Source: a virus. Taken from it: a stretch of DNA of 22,271 nucleotides. Positions 15,352 to 21,189 of the stretch are shown piece after piece (within the stretch, counting starts at the first letter, position 1; the number at the start of each line of letters is the position of its first letter). The stretch spans positions 1 through 22,271 of IMG/VR virus record IMGVR_UViG_3300045425_000093; one strand, given 5' to 3'. Below the pieces are notes generated by a model. The model was given only the letters and a program-made list of their open reading frames with translations, ran no database searches and was not told the DNA's origin. A program made the translations under genes and the position numbers.

Positions 15352-15505
15352 CTATACAAATTGAAGGTGCGTCATCACACTCAATACAATCAATACACTC
15401 ATCAATATCTGGATGAGATTTCAAAAATTCTTGAAAGTCTTTCTCAGTAAAAAGAACTTTAAAAACTTGACCAGTCAAATGATCTTTTAAACAATAAGAT
15501 TTCAT
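15347..15505 (-). CDS. Small Cys-rich protein, 52 aa
   Basis: A 52-residue protein of unknown function between thyX and the 80-residue gene. It starts MKSYCLKDHLTGQVFKVLFT and ends with an acidic, Cys-rich tail (ECIDCIECDD, then SIC). The N-terminal 30 residues match the neighbouring 80-residue protein at eight positions without gaps, so the two look like a diverged tandem pair. The ATG lies 6 nt after the thyX stop with a GAGGT ribosome site. Four closely spaced cysteines could bind metal, which is inference. Confidence 0.68.
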   Translation of the reverse strand: MKSYCLKDHLTGQVFKVLFTEKDFQEFLKSHPDIDECIDCIECDDAPSICIE

Positions 15506-15511
15506 AATACC

Positions 15512-16267
15512 TCAAGGACTTAATCGTGCTTTATGTAGACGCTTCTCTTCATAATAACTGAAGATTTCTGGAACCCATTCTTTCATTACGGGGACCATAC
15601 CCTCACATAATGCCTGAATTTCTACCTGAGCATCAAGTTTTGCACGAAGGTCCAGGAAGTGAAGTGCGGCACGAAGAGAGAACGAAACCACAAAGTTCTG
15701 GCGAATATTTTGAGGAAGGTAATCGCGGAGATGTTCTTCTGCCATACCACGAGTATCATAACCCTCTGCATACCGCTCAGATGCCGCCAGACAGAACTTT
15801 AGTTGCCTTTCGTAGTCATCCTTCGTCCATTCGTACTTGTGCCCTTTACGGTCCAAATAGAGACCTTCTGGACGCACATAGAAAACCTCTTCAGGTTTCA
15901 GGTCGCCAGTCGCAACCTTCAATACACGACGACCGGTATAACGCTGAGACTGGACATCAAAAGAAACTCCAACACGGTGAGTTCTTGCCTGAACCATTAC
16001 ATTATGAACAAACCCAACACAATCCAAAGAAATGGCAGGATGCTCTAGAGGTCCCCAGTGCCCCCTCTCATTTGCCAAGAGTTGCTCAATTACCCATTTA
16101 CCACATTCCTTTTCTGCTGGTGGAAACTTGGTATGAATAGGGTCTTCACTATAATCATTCTTACCTGCCTGCCAAACAAGACTTTGTGGAAGTTGTGTCT
16201 GACGAATCATCACAACTTGCATATAACGGTCAAGTTCTAAAAGGTCTTTTGCTTTAATGGGTCTCAT
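15512..16267 (-). CDS. thyX: Flavin-dependent thymidylate synthase ThyX
   Basis: A 251-residue ThyX, which makes dTMP from dUMP with methylene-tetrahydrofolate, FAD and NADPH and so supplies phage replication. The ThyX motif appears as RTHRVGVSFDVQSQRY (residues 95-110), with the RxHR and SxR elements that bind FAD and dUMP. HWGPLEHPAISL (70-81) and the C-terminal SLRAALHFLDLRAKLDAQVEIQ segment (substrate and catalytic arginines) are also present. I chose the ATG at 16267, which overlaps the previous stop as TAATG and has GGGAGG about 10 nt upstream; the longer reading begins with TTG. By eye its GC content is higher than its neighbours', consistent with acquisition from a cyanobacterial host. 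A long open frame on the opposite strand is a shadow of this composition. Confidence 0.97.
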   Translation of the reverse strand: MRPIKAKDLLELDRYMQVVMIRQTQLPQSLVWQAGKNDYSEDPIHTKFPPAEKECGKWVIEQLLANERGHWGPLEHPAISLDCVGFVHNVMVQARTHRVGVSFDVQSQRYTGRRVLKVATGDLKPEEVFYVRPEGLYLDRKGHKYEWTKDDYERQLKFCLAASERYAEGYDTRGMAEEHLRDYLPQNIRQNFVVSFSLRAALHFLDLRAKLDAQVEIQALCEGMVPVMKEWVPEIFSYYEEKRLHKARLSP

Positions 16268-16455
16268 TAGTTTGGTGCCTCCCAATTATCTTTTTCCTCT
16301 TTACGAAGTTTTTTAAGTTCCTTATACATATCTTTAATTTGCTGATATGCATCTTCTGGGGACATTTTATCGGCAATTTCAAGTCCTGCTATAAGAGCAC
16401 ACTTATCTCCAAATCTTGCAAGAGACCGTTCATACGGTGTTAGTTCTTCATACAT
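16267..16455 (-). CDS. Hypothetical protein, 62 aa, upstream of thyX
   Basis: A charged helical protein without recognised domain. It reads MYEELTPYERSLARFGDKC, then a helix with SPEDAYQQIKDMYKELKKLRKEEKD and ends WEAPN. I chose the ATG at 16455, where AGAGGA lies about 7 nt upstream and the start overlaps the stop of the previous gene by 8 nt; an upstream ATG at 16494 would add 13 residues. Its stop overlaps the thyX ATG (TAATG), so translation of thyX is coupled to it. Confidence 0.75.
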   Translation of the reverse strand: MYEELTPYERSLARFGDKCALIAGLEIADKMSPEDAYQQIKDMYKELKKLRKEEKDNWEAPN

Positions 16456-16612
16456 CTTCTTCATCCTCTTCTGTGTAGTATTCGTCAGCATCATCTAGAT
16501 ATGAAGTAATATTTTCATAAGAAATTTCAGGAGAATCTATAAGTTCTTCCTTTAGAGATTGAACTAAAAGATCTAGATTATTTACAATTAATTTTAATCG
16601 TTCTTTATTCAT
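16448..16612 (-). CDS. Small acidic protein, 54 aa
   Basis: A 54-residue ORF with a basic-hydrophobic N-terminal helix (MNKERLKLIVNNLDLLVQSL) and a strongly acidic C terminus (LDDADEYYTEEDEEDV). No family is recognised. It is the first gene after the promoter at 16634-16662, with a leader of about 15 nt, and overlaps the next gene by 8 nt. Its codons are AT-ending like the neighbours', which supports it as real. Acidic early phage peptides often bind host proteins; that is a guess here. Confidence 0.7.
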   Translation of the reverse strand: MNKERLKLIVNNLDLLVQSLKEELIDSPEISYENITSYLDDADEYYTEEDEEDV

Positions 16613-16633
16613 TCCTATAGTGTGTCTTGTATT

Positions 16634-16662
16634 ATTTTACATAAAAAAAGAGAGAATGTCAA
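16634..16662 (-). promoter_or_regulatory. Sigma-70-like promoter for the thyX operon
   Basis: TTGACA (16657-16662) and TAAAAT (16634-16639) on the minus strand have a 17-nt spacer. The -35 box lies in the loop of the speD terminator and the spacer contains its U-tract, so one stretch of DNA ends one operon and starts the next. Confidence 0.72.
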
Positions 16663-16673
16663 TCCTCTCCTTT
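16643..16673 (-). terminator. Terminator of the speD operon
   Basis: Directly after the speD stop the minus strand forms a GAGAG/CTCTC stem (16665-16669 with 16650-16654), extendable by flanking A/T pairs, with a 10-nt loop and seven T's (16643-16649). The flanking A and T runs make it look bidirectional. Confidence 0.75.
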
Positions 16674-17000
16674 TTATCTTTGAATATAATTAAGTTTATA
16701 TTCAATTGGTTTCAATTGCTCTATCATTATATCACATCCAATCTTTGGATTCGCTAGACCGCAAGTAAAAATATCTGCCGATGCCTTATGTTCCTCAGGC
16801 CAGGTATGAATGCTAATATGACTTTCTGAAAGTAAGCAAATAATAGTAACACCTTGAGGTTCAAACTTATGAGATACTGTTTTTAATACTGTTGCTCCAG
16901 AAGCAATTGCAGAATTTTCCAGTAAATCAACAAGAAAAATCTCGTCGTTCAATAGAACTGACGAGCACCCATAAAGGTTCAATAAAAAATGCTTACCCAT
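16674..17000 (-). CDS. speD: S-adenosylmethionine decarboxylase proenzyme
   Basis: A 108-residue SpeD of the short prokaryotic class. The enzyme decarboxylates S-adenosylmethionine to donate aminopropyl groups for spermidine synthesis. The self-cleavage site is Glu59-Ser60 (LLSESHISIHTWPEE); Ser60 becomes the pyruvoyl group. His65 and Cys80 fall at the +5 and +20 positions expected from the Thermotoga enzyme (Ser63, His68, Cys83). No spermidine synthase is present in the window, so the phage probably works with the host enzyme. It is the last gene of an operon with three upstream unknown genes and is followed at once by a terminator. Confidence 0.96.
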   Translation of the reverse strand: MGKHFLLNLYGCSSVLLNDEIFLVDLLENSAIASGATVLKTVSHKFEPQGVTIICLLSESHISIHTWPEEHKASADIFTCGLANPKIGCDIMIEQLKPIEYKLNYIQR

Positions 17001-17004
17001 TTAT

Positions 17005-17193
17005 TTAATTTAGAGGATTATCCTCATATTCTTTTAAAAGTTTCGACACAACTTTCTCTGTTCCATCAATTTTCTTCACTTCGTATAAGGAAGATTTCAT
17101 ATATTTTTTAATTTTTTTATAGTGTTTAAGTAGTTTATCAACTTCATCTGAATTAATTTCTACTTTCAGTTTATTATCAAATCCTGCAGTCAT
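17005..17193 (-). CDS. Hypothetical protein, 62 aa, upstream of speD
   Basis: A 62-residue lysine-rich protein of unknown function, with a predicted helix (SDEVDKLLKHYKKIKKYMKSSL) and a C-terminal helix (EKVVSKLLKEYED). The ATG overlaps the stop of the preceding gene (ATGA). speD starts 4 nt after its stop. Coupling on both sides supports it as a real gene. Confidence 0.78.
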   Translation of the reverse strand: MTAGFDNKLKVEINSDEVDKLLKHYKKIKKYMKSSLYEVKKIDGTEKVVSKLLKEYEDNPLN

Positions 17194-17525
17194 TTTTTTT
17201 TCTTTCCTTCAGGTGCTTTATATCCCCATATTCTAGGAGAAACTCTTCCATATCCAAAATCAATTTTTTGAACTGATCCTGGTCCAAACTTATCATAGTA
17301 CATATCAAAGATTTTAACTCTTGTTCCGCGACATAAGTCTACGTAATTTTCACCATCCACGCGATAAACAATTAGATAAGCATCATTTGGTAGAGAAGGA
17401 TCTTTTACCTGAGCAAGTGTGGTACGTTCAAAAAGAATTTCACAACCGTAACGAGAAGAAGTTTCTTTTTTTTCTTCCGGAGTCCATTGCATAGTTCCTT
17501 CCTCTACTACTACAGATTTACTCAC
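17190..17525 (-). CDS. Hypothetical protein, 111 aa, Lys tail
   Basis: A protein of unknown function rich in beta-type and aromatic residues (YLIVYRVDGENYVDLCRGTRVKIFDMYYDKFG, then KIDFGYGRVSPRIWGYKAP), ending in GKKKK. I chose GTG at 17525: GGGGAGG lies 6 nt upstream and GTGA overlaps the previous stop. A longer frame from TTG at 17540 includes that ribosome site and is unlikely. It is conserved-looking, between a 191-residue gene and the small gene before speD. Confidence 0.78.
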   Translation of the reverse strand: MSKSVVVEEGTMQWTPEEKKETSSRYGCEILFERTTLAQVKDPSLPNDAYLIVYRVDGENYVDLCRGTRVKIFDMYYDKFGPGSVQKIDFGYGRVSPRIWGYKAPEGKKKK

Positions 17526-18097
17526 GAACGACCTCCCCAACGAATATCGGGATATGCCTCTTTAACATTATCCCAACTTACTTTATATTTATTTGTGAGG
17601 TTTTTATCTTTTACTAGACAAACTAATTCTGCTTCTAAAGGATGAAGTCCTTGAAGCATGTTAATAAAAACAGTCTCCTTGCGAATTTGAGAAAGAGTAC
17701 TACTTCCACCTTTTAAGAAAAGATAAAAATTGGTATATTCATTGCGAAGAGAAGTACGTTGCTTATTCATTAACTCTTCAGTTCCTGCATATGCACCATT
17801 TTTCAAATTGGTATTTTTTGCTTTGCTATTAATCAATTCAGATAGATTTCCTCCTATGGATGATTGATCAGATGGGTCCGCATAAGGAACTTCTCCTGGA
17901 GGTAAAATACTAATTACACTCTCATCAAAGTTCCAAATGAACAAACTTATCAGAGCATCATTACGATATTCTTTAAGTAATTCTACTTTTTTTACATTAC
18001 TTCTTTGTTTTGACACCAATTCCAGAATTTCATATTGAAATGAATTTGGTTGAAGTTTTGCAATTGGTGCTTCAGTTTTTGTTTTTGTTACAGTCAT
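17522..18097 (-). CDS. Conserved phage protein of unknown function, 191 aa
   Basis: A 191-residue protein I do not recognise with certainty. The N-terminal third has helices with NSFQYEILELVSKQRSNVKKVELLKEYRNDALISLFIWNFDESVISILPPGEVPY. The middle is polar (Asn/Ser/Gly), and the C-terminal part NMLQGLHPLEAELVCLVKDKNLTNKY-VSWDNVKEAYPDIRWG looks like a compact helical domain. Similar proteins are common in T4-like cyanophages as far as I recall, without known role. It begins the speD operon, and a late-like motif GATAAATA lies about 40 nt upstream. Confidence 0.8.
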   Translation of the reverse strand: MTVTKTKTEAPIAKLQPNSFQYEILELVSKQRSNVKKVELLKEYRNDALISLFIWNFDESVISILPPGEVPYADPSDQSSIGGNLSELINSKAKNTNLKNGAYAGTEELMNKQRTSLRNEYTNFYLFLKGGSSTLSQIRKETVFINMLQGLHPLEAELVCLVKDKNLTNKYKVSWDNVKEAYPDIRWGGRS

Positions 18098-18137
18098 AAT
18101 TTTTAATACAATTCAGTTTAGTAAATATAATCTTGTT

Positions 18138-18145
18138 TATTTATC
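18138..18145 (-). promoter_or_regulatory. Late promoter-like GATAAATA before the speD operon
   Basis: The minus strand reads GATAAATA, fitting NATAAATA. It overlaps the stop codon of the 78-residue gene and lies 40 nt before the 191-residue gene. Confidence 0.35.
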
Positions 18146-18380
18146 AATCTTCATCACACTCATCATCATCACTATCAAAAAATCCTTCTTCAAATCTAAC
18201 CGCGAGAACTTCATCTGGAATTATATTTCCGTTATTATCAAAAAATTCTGGATGAATATTACGAATACCATAAATTCTTTCCACTTGATATTGTTTAAAT
18301 ATCCAACCTCCAATTAATCCAATCATTAAGAACATTACACAAAAGAGAGTTGTGAATGTAAGAATAACTGCTGTTTCCAT
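18144..18380 (-). CDS. Small membrane protein with acidic tail, 78 aa
   Basis: This protein has one N-terminal membrane helix (about residues 5-28, VILTFTTLFCVMFLMIGLIGGWIF), a basic-aromatic linker (KQYQVERIYGIRNIHPEFF), and a very acidic end (DSDDDECDED). The likely topology is a membrane anchor with a cytoplasmic tail; function is unknown. The ATG has a good AAGGAG ribosome site 7 nt upstream. It follows the 45-residue ORF and precedes the speD operon. Confidence 0.82.
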   Translation of the reverse strand: METAVILTFTTLFCVMFLMIGLIGGWIFKQYQVERIYGIRNIHPEFFDNNGNIIPDEVLAVRFEEGFFDSDDDECDED

Positions 18381-18398
18381 CGGTATTCTCCTTGAGAG

Positions 18399-18536
18399 TT
18401 ACTTTTTTTTCATATCTAAAAAGAATTCAAATTGAAAATGTATCTCTCGTTTAAAGAGAGATATCATCTTACCAAAACGAATTTGAAATGTTTTTGGTTG
18501 TGATGGTTTCTCCCTCCTACTATTATTTCTCAACAT
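18399..18536 (-). CDS. Possible small basic protein, 45 aa
   Basis: A 45-codon ORF reading MLRNNSRREKPSQPKTFQIR, then a segment with GKMISLFKREIHFQFEFFLD and a Lys tail. A run of GGGGG lies 9-14 nt upstream of the ATG, similar to the region before the 72-residue gene. The frame is open further upstream to 18647 but that part overlaps the 119-residue gene, so the shorter start is preferred. A perfect 8-bp inverted repeat (18441-18463) lies inside. No family is recognised; coding status is uncertain. Confidence 0.42.
   Translation of the reverse strand: MLRNNSRREKPSQPKTFQIRFGKMISLFKREIHFQFEFFLDMKKK
18441..18463. repeat. 8-bp inverted repeat inside the 45-aa ORF
   Basis: TATCTCTC (18441-18448) and GAGAGATA (18456-18463) pair perfectly around a 7-nt loop. 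There is no U-tract, so it is more likely an RNA-processing or stability element than a terminator, if it does anything. Confidence 0.5.
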
Positions 18537-18573
18537 CAACTCAAACCCCCGATTAATGTGGAGGTCCTGAGAA

Positions 18574-18933
18574 TTATTTAGGTTCTTTTTTTCGTCGTCC
18601 TGGTTTTTTGTCATTGCTATATTTCCATGCATCGTTAAGAATGTCATACAAATAATTTCTTATTTTTCTTGCTTCAGGTTTTGAAAGGTGTCCATATGCT
18701 TCACGAAGTTGTTTATGTTCATTATCAGAACCTCCTTCGAGATATGTATCTAGATCTAACACAAGTTCACTAATATTTGTCGCTGTATGACTTTCAATAA
18801 ATTGTTCAACTTCTCTACGGAGAACTTTTTTAATTTTTAAATAATCATAAAACTTTAATACAAACTGACCCTTAAAAGCATAATCAATTGCCTTTTCTAC
18901 ATCGTAATAAACTTCGTAAAAGGTTGTTTCCAT
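18574..18933 (-). CDS. Hypothetical protein, 119 aa, downstream of glutaredoxin
   Basis: A 119-residue helical protein with no recognised domain. It begins METTFYEVYYDVEKAIDYAF, continues with a basic helix (YLKIKKVLRREVEQFIESH), and has an arginine/lysine-rich end (KKPGRRKKEPK) that could contact nucleic acid. It starts immediately after the glutaredoxin stop (TAAATG), so it is cotranslated with it. Function is unknown. Confidence 0.8.
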   Translation of the reverse strand: METTFYEVYYDVEKAIDYAFKGQFVLKFYDYLKIKKVLRREVEQFIESHTATNISELVLDLDTYLEGGSDNEHKQLREAYGHLSKPEARKIRNYLYDILNDAWKYSNDKKPGRRKKEPK

Positions 18934-19173
18934 TTAGATTACTTTATTCTCCTTAAGGTACTTGACTGTATCTGTACATCCACCAAGGTGTTCTTGATCA
19001 TTAAGAACTACTTGAGGGAATGTAGAACCAGACCCAAACTCAGCATAAAAATCTTCACGATTAAAGTGCTCTCCTAGTTTGTAGACCTTATGTTCCAGAT
19101 TGCTTAATTGTAGCACCTGTTCTACTTTGGAGCAATAGGGGCAACCGTCTTTTGAATAAACTGTGAATCTCAT
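18934..19173 (-). CDS. Glutaredoxin
   Basis: A 79-residue glutaredoxin with the CPYC active site at Cys11-Cys14 (SKDGCPYCSKVEQVL), the cis-proline loop TFPQVV, and the C-terminal GG (HLGGCTDTV) for glutathione binding. It reduces disulfides using glutathione, and in T4-like phages it is thought to supply electrons to ribonucleotide reductase, whose genes are not in this window. The ATG overlaps the stop of a 31-codon hydrophobic peptide (ATGA), and a further gene starts directly after its stop. Confidence 0.94.
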   Translation of the reverse strand: MRFTVYSKDGCPYCSKVEQVLQLSNLEHKVYKLGEHFNREDFYAEFGSGSTFPQVVLNDQEHLGGCTDTVKYLKENKVI

Positions 19174-19265
19174 AATAGTACAACTAAAGGTATAAGAATT
19201 GTTAAAATTGAAATGATAATGCCCACTGCTATTTCTAACAGTGGGCGAATACTGTATGGGTCCAT
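19170..19265 (-). CDS. Tiny membrane peptide, 31 aa
   Basis: A 31-codon ORF too short for standard callers. It starts MDPYSIRPLLEIAVG and continues with a hydrophobic run of Ile, Leu and Val that forms one membrane helix to its end. It is coupled on both sides: TAATG with the HNH gene stop and ATGA with the glutaredoxin start. A GC-rich 8-bp hairpin lies inside (19221-19246). No known small photosystem or cytochrome subunit is recognised; function is unknown. Confidence 0.65.
   Translation of the reverse strand: MDPYSIRPLLEIAVGIIISILTILIPLVVLL
19221..19246. repeat. GC-rich 8-bp hairpin in the 31-aa gene
   Basis: GCCCACTG (19221-19228) and CAGTGGGC (19239-19246) pair perfectly with a 10-nt loop. 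This is one of the most GC-rich stems in an AT-rich region. It lies about 50 nt before the glutaredoxin start and has no U-tract. Confidence 0.6.
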
Positions 19266-19633
19266 TAAATTATATTTCTTCTTGGGCGATAGGTATAGTA
19301 TTCATTATCATTTATTTGTTTTTGCCATTCTATAATAGCAGATAATTTTTCGGTTGTAAAGAATGATTGTTGCATATACCAATCATACCAAGCTTGATGA
19401 CCCTTTGATTGGTTACAAGAATGGCAAGCACATAAGACATTTGCAACTCGGTCACTTCCACCTTTGGATATTGGAGTGATATGATCTAATGTTAAATTTT
19501 TATCAGATTCACAATATGCACATTCATAATTCCATTTTTCTTTGATTGATTGTCTCCATTTTCTTTTTGCTTCTGAACTTGTAGTTGCCTCAAGATTATA
19601 CAAAAGTTCGTCTGAAGTGGAGTAAAGTGGCAT
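19265..19633 (-). CDS. HNH endonuclease
   Basis: A 122-residue HNH nuclease. The core starts at WNYECAYCESDKNLTLDHITPISKGG, with Cys38/Cys41 and Asp50-His51, and ends at Asn65 and CACHSCNQSKG (Cys70, Cys73, Asn74). This is the classical zinc-stabilised beta-beta-alpha-metal fold that cuts double-stranded DNA. Free-standing HNH genes in T-even phages are often homing endonucleases. I chose the ATG at 19633 (MPLYSTSDEL); a TTG six codons upstream is less likely. It is embedded among small auxiliary genes and overlaps a possible 57-codon gene at its 5' end. Confidence 0.88.
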   Translation of the reverse strand: MPLYSTSDELLYNLEATTSSEAKRKWRQSIKEKWNYECAYCESDKNLTLDHITPISKGGSDRVANVLCACHSCNQSKGHQAWYDWYMQQSFFTTEKLSAIIEWQKQINDNEYYTYRPRRNII

Positions 19634-19769
19634 TCTTAAGATGCGTACCAAAAATATTTAGAGTTTCTTGAAGAGTGATATAAATGTAGTCAAACTCATC
19701 ATGAACAGAAATATCCTGATCCCTTTCAAAGAATTTAGAACATTTTTTGATTGTTATGTTTTTTAGCAC
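19596..19769 (-). CDS. Possible small protein, 57 aa
   Basis: This ORF begins with GTG (AGAGG about 5 nt upstream) and fills the 83 bases between the HNH and 72-residue genes, overlapping both. It reads MLKNITIKKCSKFFERDQDI, then a segment ending DEFDYIYITLQETLNIFG. Codons in the unshared part are AT-ending and protein-like. The C-terminal part overlapping the HNH gene reads less naturally. No family is recognised. It could also be a decayed gene end. Confidence 0.42.
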   Translation of the reverse strand: MLKNITIKKCSKFFERDQDISVHDEFDYIYITLQETLNIFGTHLKNATLLHFRRTFV

Positions 19770-19953
19770 AAGCACCTCTTCCCCATCCGCGACTTACGGC
19801 ATTAATATAAGAACAAATTTTTCCACTCTCTCCACAATAAGGACACTTTGCATCTGGTGGGTCATTTGCATAAGGATTATAGACTTCCTTCTTGGGTCTT
19901 TTTATATTCTCTGATTGTTTATGTTTTCTATGATTCATTTCTATCTTTACCAT
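19735..19953 (-). CDS. Small Cys-containing protein, 72 aa
   Basis: A 72-residue protein with a basic start (NHRKHKQSENIKRPKKE) and a possible zinc knuckle: Cys37 and Cys40 (AKCPYCGESG), Cys47 and Cys62 (GRGACAKKH). The pattern suggests a small zinc ribbon that could bind nucleic acid; this is inference. The ATG is preceded by a GGGGG run, and an alternative ATG lies five codons in. It may overlap a 30-codon ORF upstream. Confidence 0.75.
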   Translation of the reverse strand: MVKIEMNHRKHKQSENIKRPKKEVYNPYANDPPDAKCPYCGESGKICSYINAVSRGWGRGACAKKHNNQKMF

Positions 19954-20020
19954 AGTTAAACCCCCAATAAATGATATAAAGGTCCAGTAGAATATTAAAC
20001 CAATTGATACTTTGCATCAT
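19928..20020 (-). CDS. Possible tiny membrane peptide, 30 aa
   Basis: A 30-codon ORF starting MMQSINWFNILLDLYIIYWG with a hydrophobic, Trp/Tyr-rich helix and a polar tail (KDRNES). Its ATG overlaps the stop of the 125-residue gene upstream (ATGA), which suggests coupled translation. It overlaps the start of the 72-residue gene by 26 nt. No family is recognised. Confidence 0.42.
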   Translation of the reverse strand: MMQSINWFNILLDLYIIYWGFNYGKDRNES

Positions 20021-20394
20021 ACTACTACGGGTTTTTGTTGACCCTCTGGAAGTTGAAGTGCTTTAGAAGAGACCACAGGGTTCTTGTTTGAGTTTTTAAT
20101 GACGATAAAGGCATCAGATTGATAAGTAACTGTCCCATAAGGTTTTGCCCATTTTGGATTTGCATCAGGATGAGTTGCGGTTCCTGTTGCAGAACATCCA
20201 CCGACATTCACCTCAAAAGTATCATCACCAGTCCAACCAAGATTACGCATTACCTCAAATACATCTTTCATTACATACTGAAACTTTGATTCTTCTCTTG
20301 ATGCTGCGGCAAGGTCATTAATCATTTTTGGGTATAGGTCATCAATATTTTTTTCTCCCGAACGAAATTGATTGCCGTAGGTTTCTTTTGTCAT
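20017..20394 (-). CDS. Hypothetical protein, 125 aa
   Basis: A protein of unknown function. It starts MTKETYGNQFRSGEKNIDDL, has a helical middle (SKFQYVMKDVFEVMRNLGW), then a beta-rich region with Gly-Gly-Cys (FEVNVGGCSATGTATHP) and WAKPYGTVTYQSDAFIVIKNS. I chose the ATG at 20394 because the upstream ATG at 20418 lies within the -10 box of a promoter (TATAATG) and would not be transcribed from it; if another promoter is used, eight residues are added. It leads a chain of small genes that runs to glutaredoxin and beyond. Confidence 0.75.
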   Translation of the reverse strand: MTKETYGNQFRSGEKNIDDLYPKMINDLAAASREESKFQYVMKDVFEVMRNLGWTGDDTFEVNVGGCSATGTATHPDANPKWAKPYGTVTYQSDAFIVIKNSNKNPVVSSKALQLPEGQQKPVVV

Positions 20395-20416
20395 CTGAGT
20401 ATTAGGTCTTTGTATC

Positions 20417-20445
20417 ATTATAGGGCACTTGTGAGTTTTTGTAAA
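20417..20445 (-). promoter_or_regulatory. Sigma-70-like promoter before the 125-aa gene
   Basis: TTTACA (20440-20445) and TATAAT (20417-20422) on the minus strand are separated by 17 nt. The -10 box shares bases with an ATG at 20418, which argues for the downstream start at 20394. Confidence 0.68.
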
Positions 20446-20454
20446 GACCTTCTA

Positions 20455-21156
20455 TCAGTATTTTTCCAAACAATATACACCATTCTTTTCAGTAATCGCA
20501 GAGGTGCTATCACACCAATCTCCACAACACATATACACCACCTTACCAAAGTTACGAATATTTCCAGAATGTATGTGCCCACAGATTACACCAGAATATT
20601 TCTTATCTCTTTGAGCACAATAAGAAGCAATATCGGTCTCATATTGATTGATATAATTCTTTCCTCTTACAGTATTTTTGAGAAAATATACTAAAGAAAA
20701 TCTAAAGAATCTTTCCAACCAAATACTTAGTGGTGTAATCAATTCATAACCTTTATTGAACATCAGTTGCTTCCAAGACCCAGAAGAATACTCTGAATAC
20801 TTATCTCCGTGAATACAAAGAAACTTATTTCCCTTTGAGTCTTTATGAACATACTCATCAACCATCTTAAAGTTCTTGTGCTCAAAGTCACAATACCTTC
20901 GTAGCATACCTTCGTGATTTCCAAGAATATAAACAATCTCGGTTCCTTTCTTTGCGAGATTGAGTATTTGATGAACACATTCGGTATGCTCTTTGGTCCA
21001 ACGAGTGTTATATCTTTCCATACAATGAATATCAATAACATCACCAACTAAAACTAATTTCTTAGTCTTAAGTTCTTTTAGAAATTTTAGAAACTTTTCA
21101 GTATTACATCTTGGAGTTCCTAGGTGAATATCACTGATAAAAGTTGCGTCGTACAT
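20455..21156 (-). CDS. Calcineurin-like metallophosphoesterase (LpxH-like)
   Basis: A 233-residue phosphoesterase with the complete metal-binding set: Asp9-x-His11 (SDIHLG), Asp39 (VGDVID), Asn80-His81 (LGNHEGM), His116 (IHGD) and His194-x-His196 (GHIH). The order and the GNHE motif resemble the UDP-2,3-diacylglucosamine hydrolase (LpxH) branch, though the substrate cannot be read from sequence; nucleotides, nucleic acid ends or phosphoproteins are alternatives. A hydrophobic segment (about 139-160) may contact membrane or substrate. An extended -10 promoter lies about 25 nt upstream, after a 21-codon hydrophobic ORF. Confidence 0.9.
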   Translation of the reverse strand: MYDATFISDIHLGTPRCNTEKFLKFLKELKTKKLVLVGDVIDIHCMERYNTRWTKEHTECVHQILNLAKKGTEIVYILGNHEGMLRRYCDFEHKNFKMVDEYVHKDSKGNKFLCIHGDKYSEYSSGSWKQLMFNKGYELITPLSIWLERFFRFSLVYFLKNTVRGKNYINQYETDIASYCAQRDKKYSGVICGHIHSGNIRNFGKVVYMCCGDWCDSTSAITEKNGVYCLEKY

Positions 21157-21180
21157 AAAAAGTTGTGGTTTATCTTATAT

Positions 21181-21189
21181 ATTATAGCA
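21181..21189 (-). promoter_or_regulatory. Extended -10 promoter for the phosphoesterase
   Basis: The minus strand reads TGCTATAAT, an extended -10 element; no good -35 box is seen at the usual distance. It lies 25 nt before the phosphoesterase ATG and overlaps the end of the 21-codon ORF. Confidence 0.45.

Noticed and set aside
15610-16140. 176-codon open frame on the plus strand opposite thyX
   Set aside because: It lies wholly inside thyX, has no ribosome site or family-like sequence, and results from the GC-richer codons of thyX.
18015-18043. Plus-strand TTGACA with a 17-nt spacer to TATTGA inside the 191-residue gene
   Set aside because: The -10 box is poor and no plus-strand gene follows; an antisense RNA is not supported.
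18537-18647. Upstream extension of the 45-residue ORF to 82 codons
   Set aside because: That part overlaps the end of the 119-residue gene in another frame, and the internal ATG has the better upstream context.
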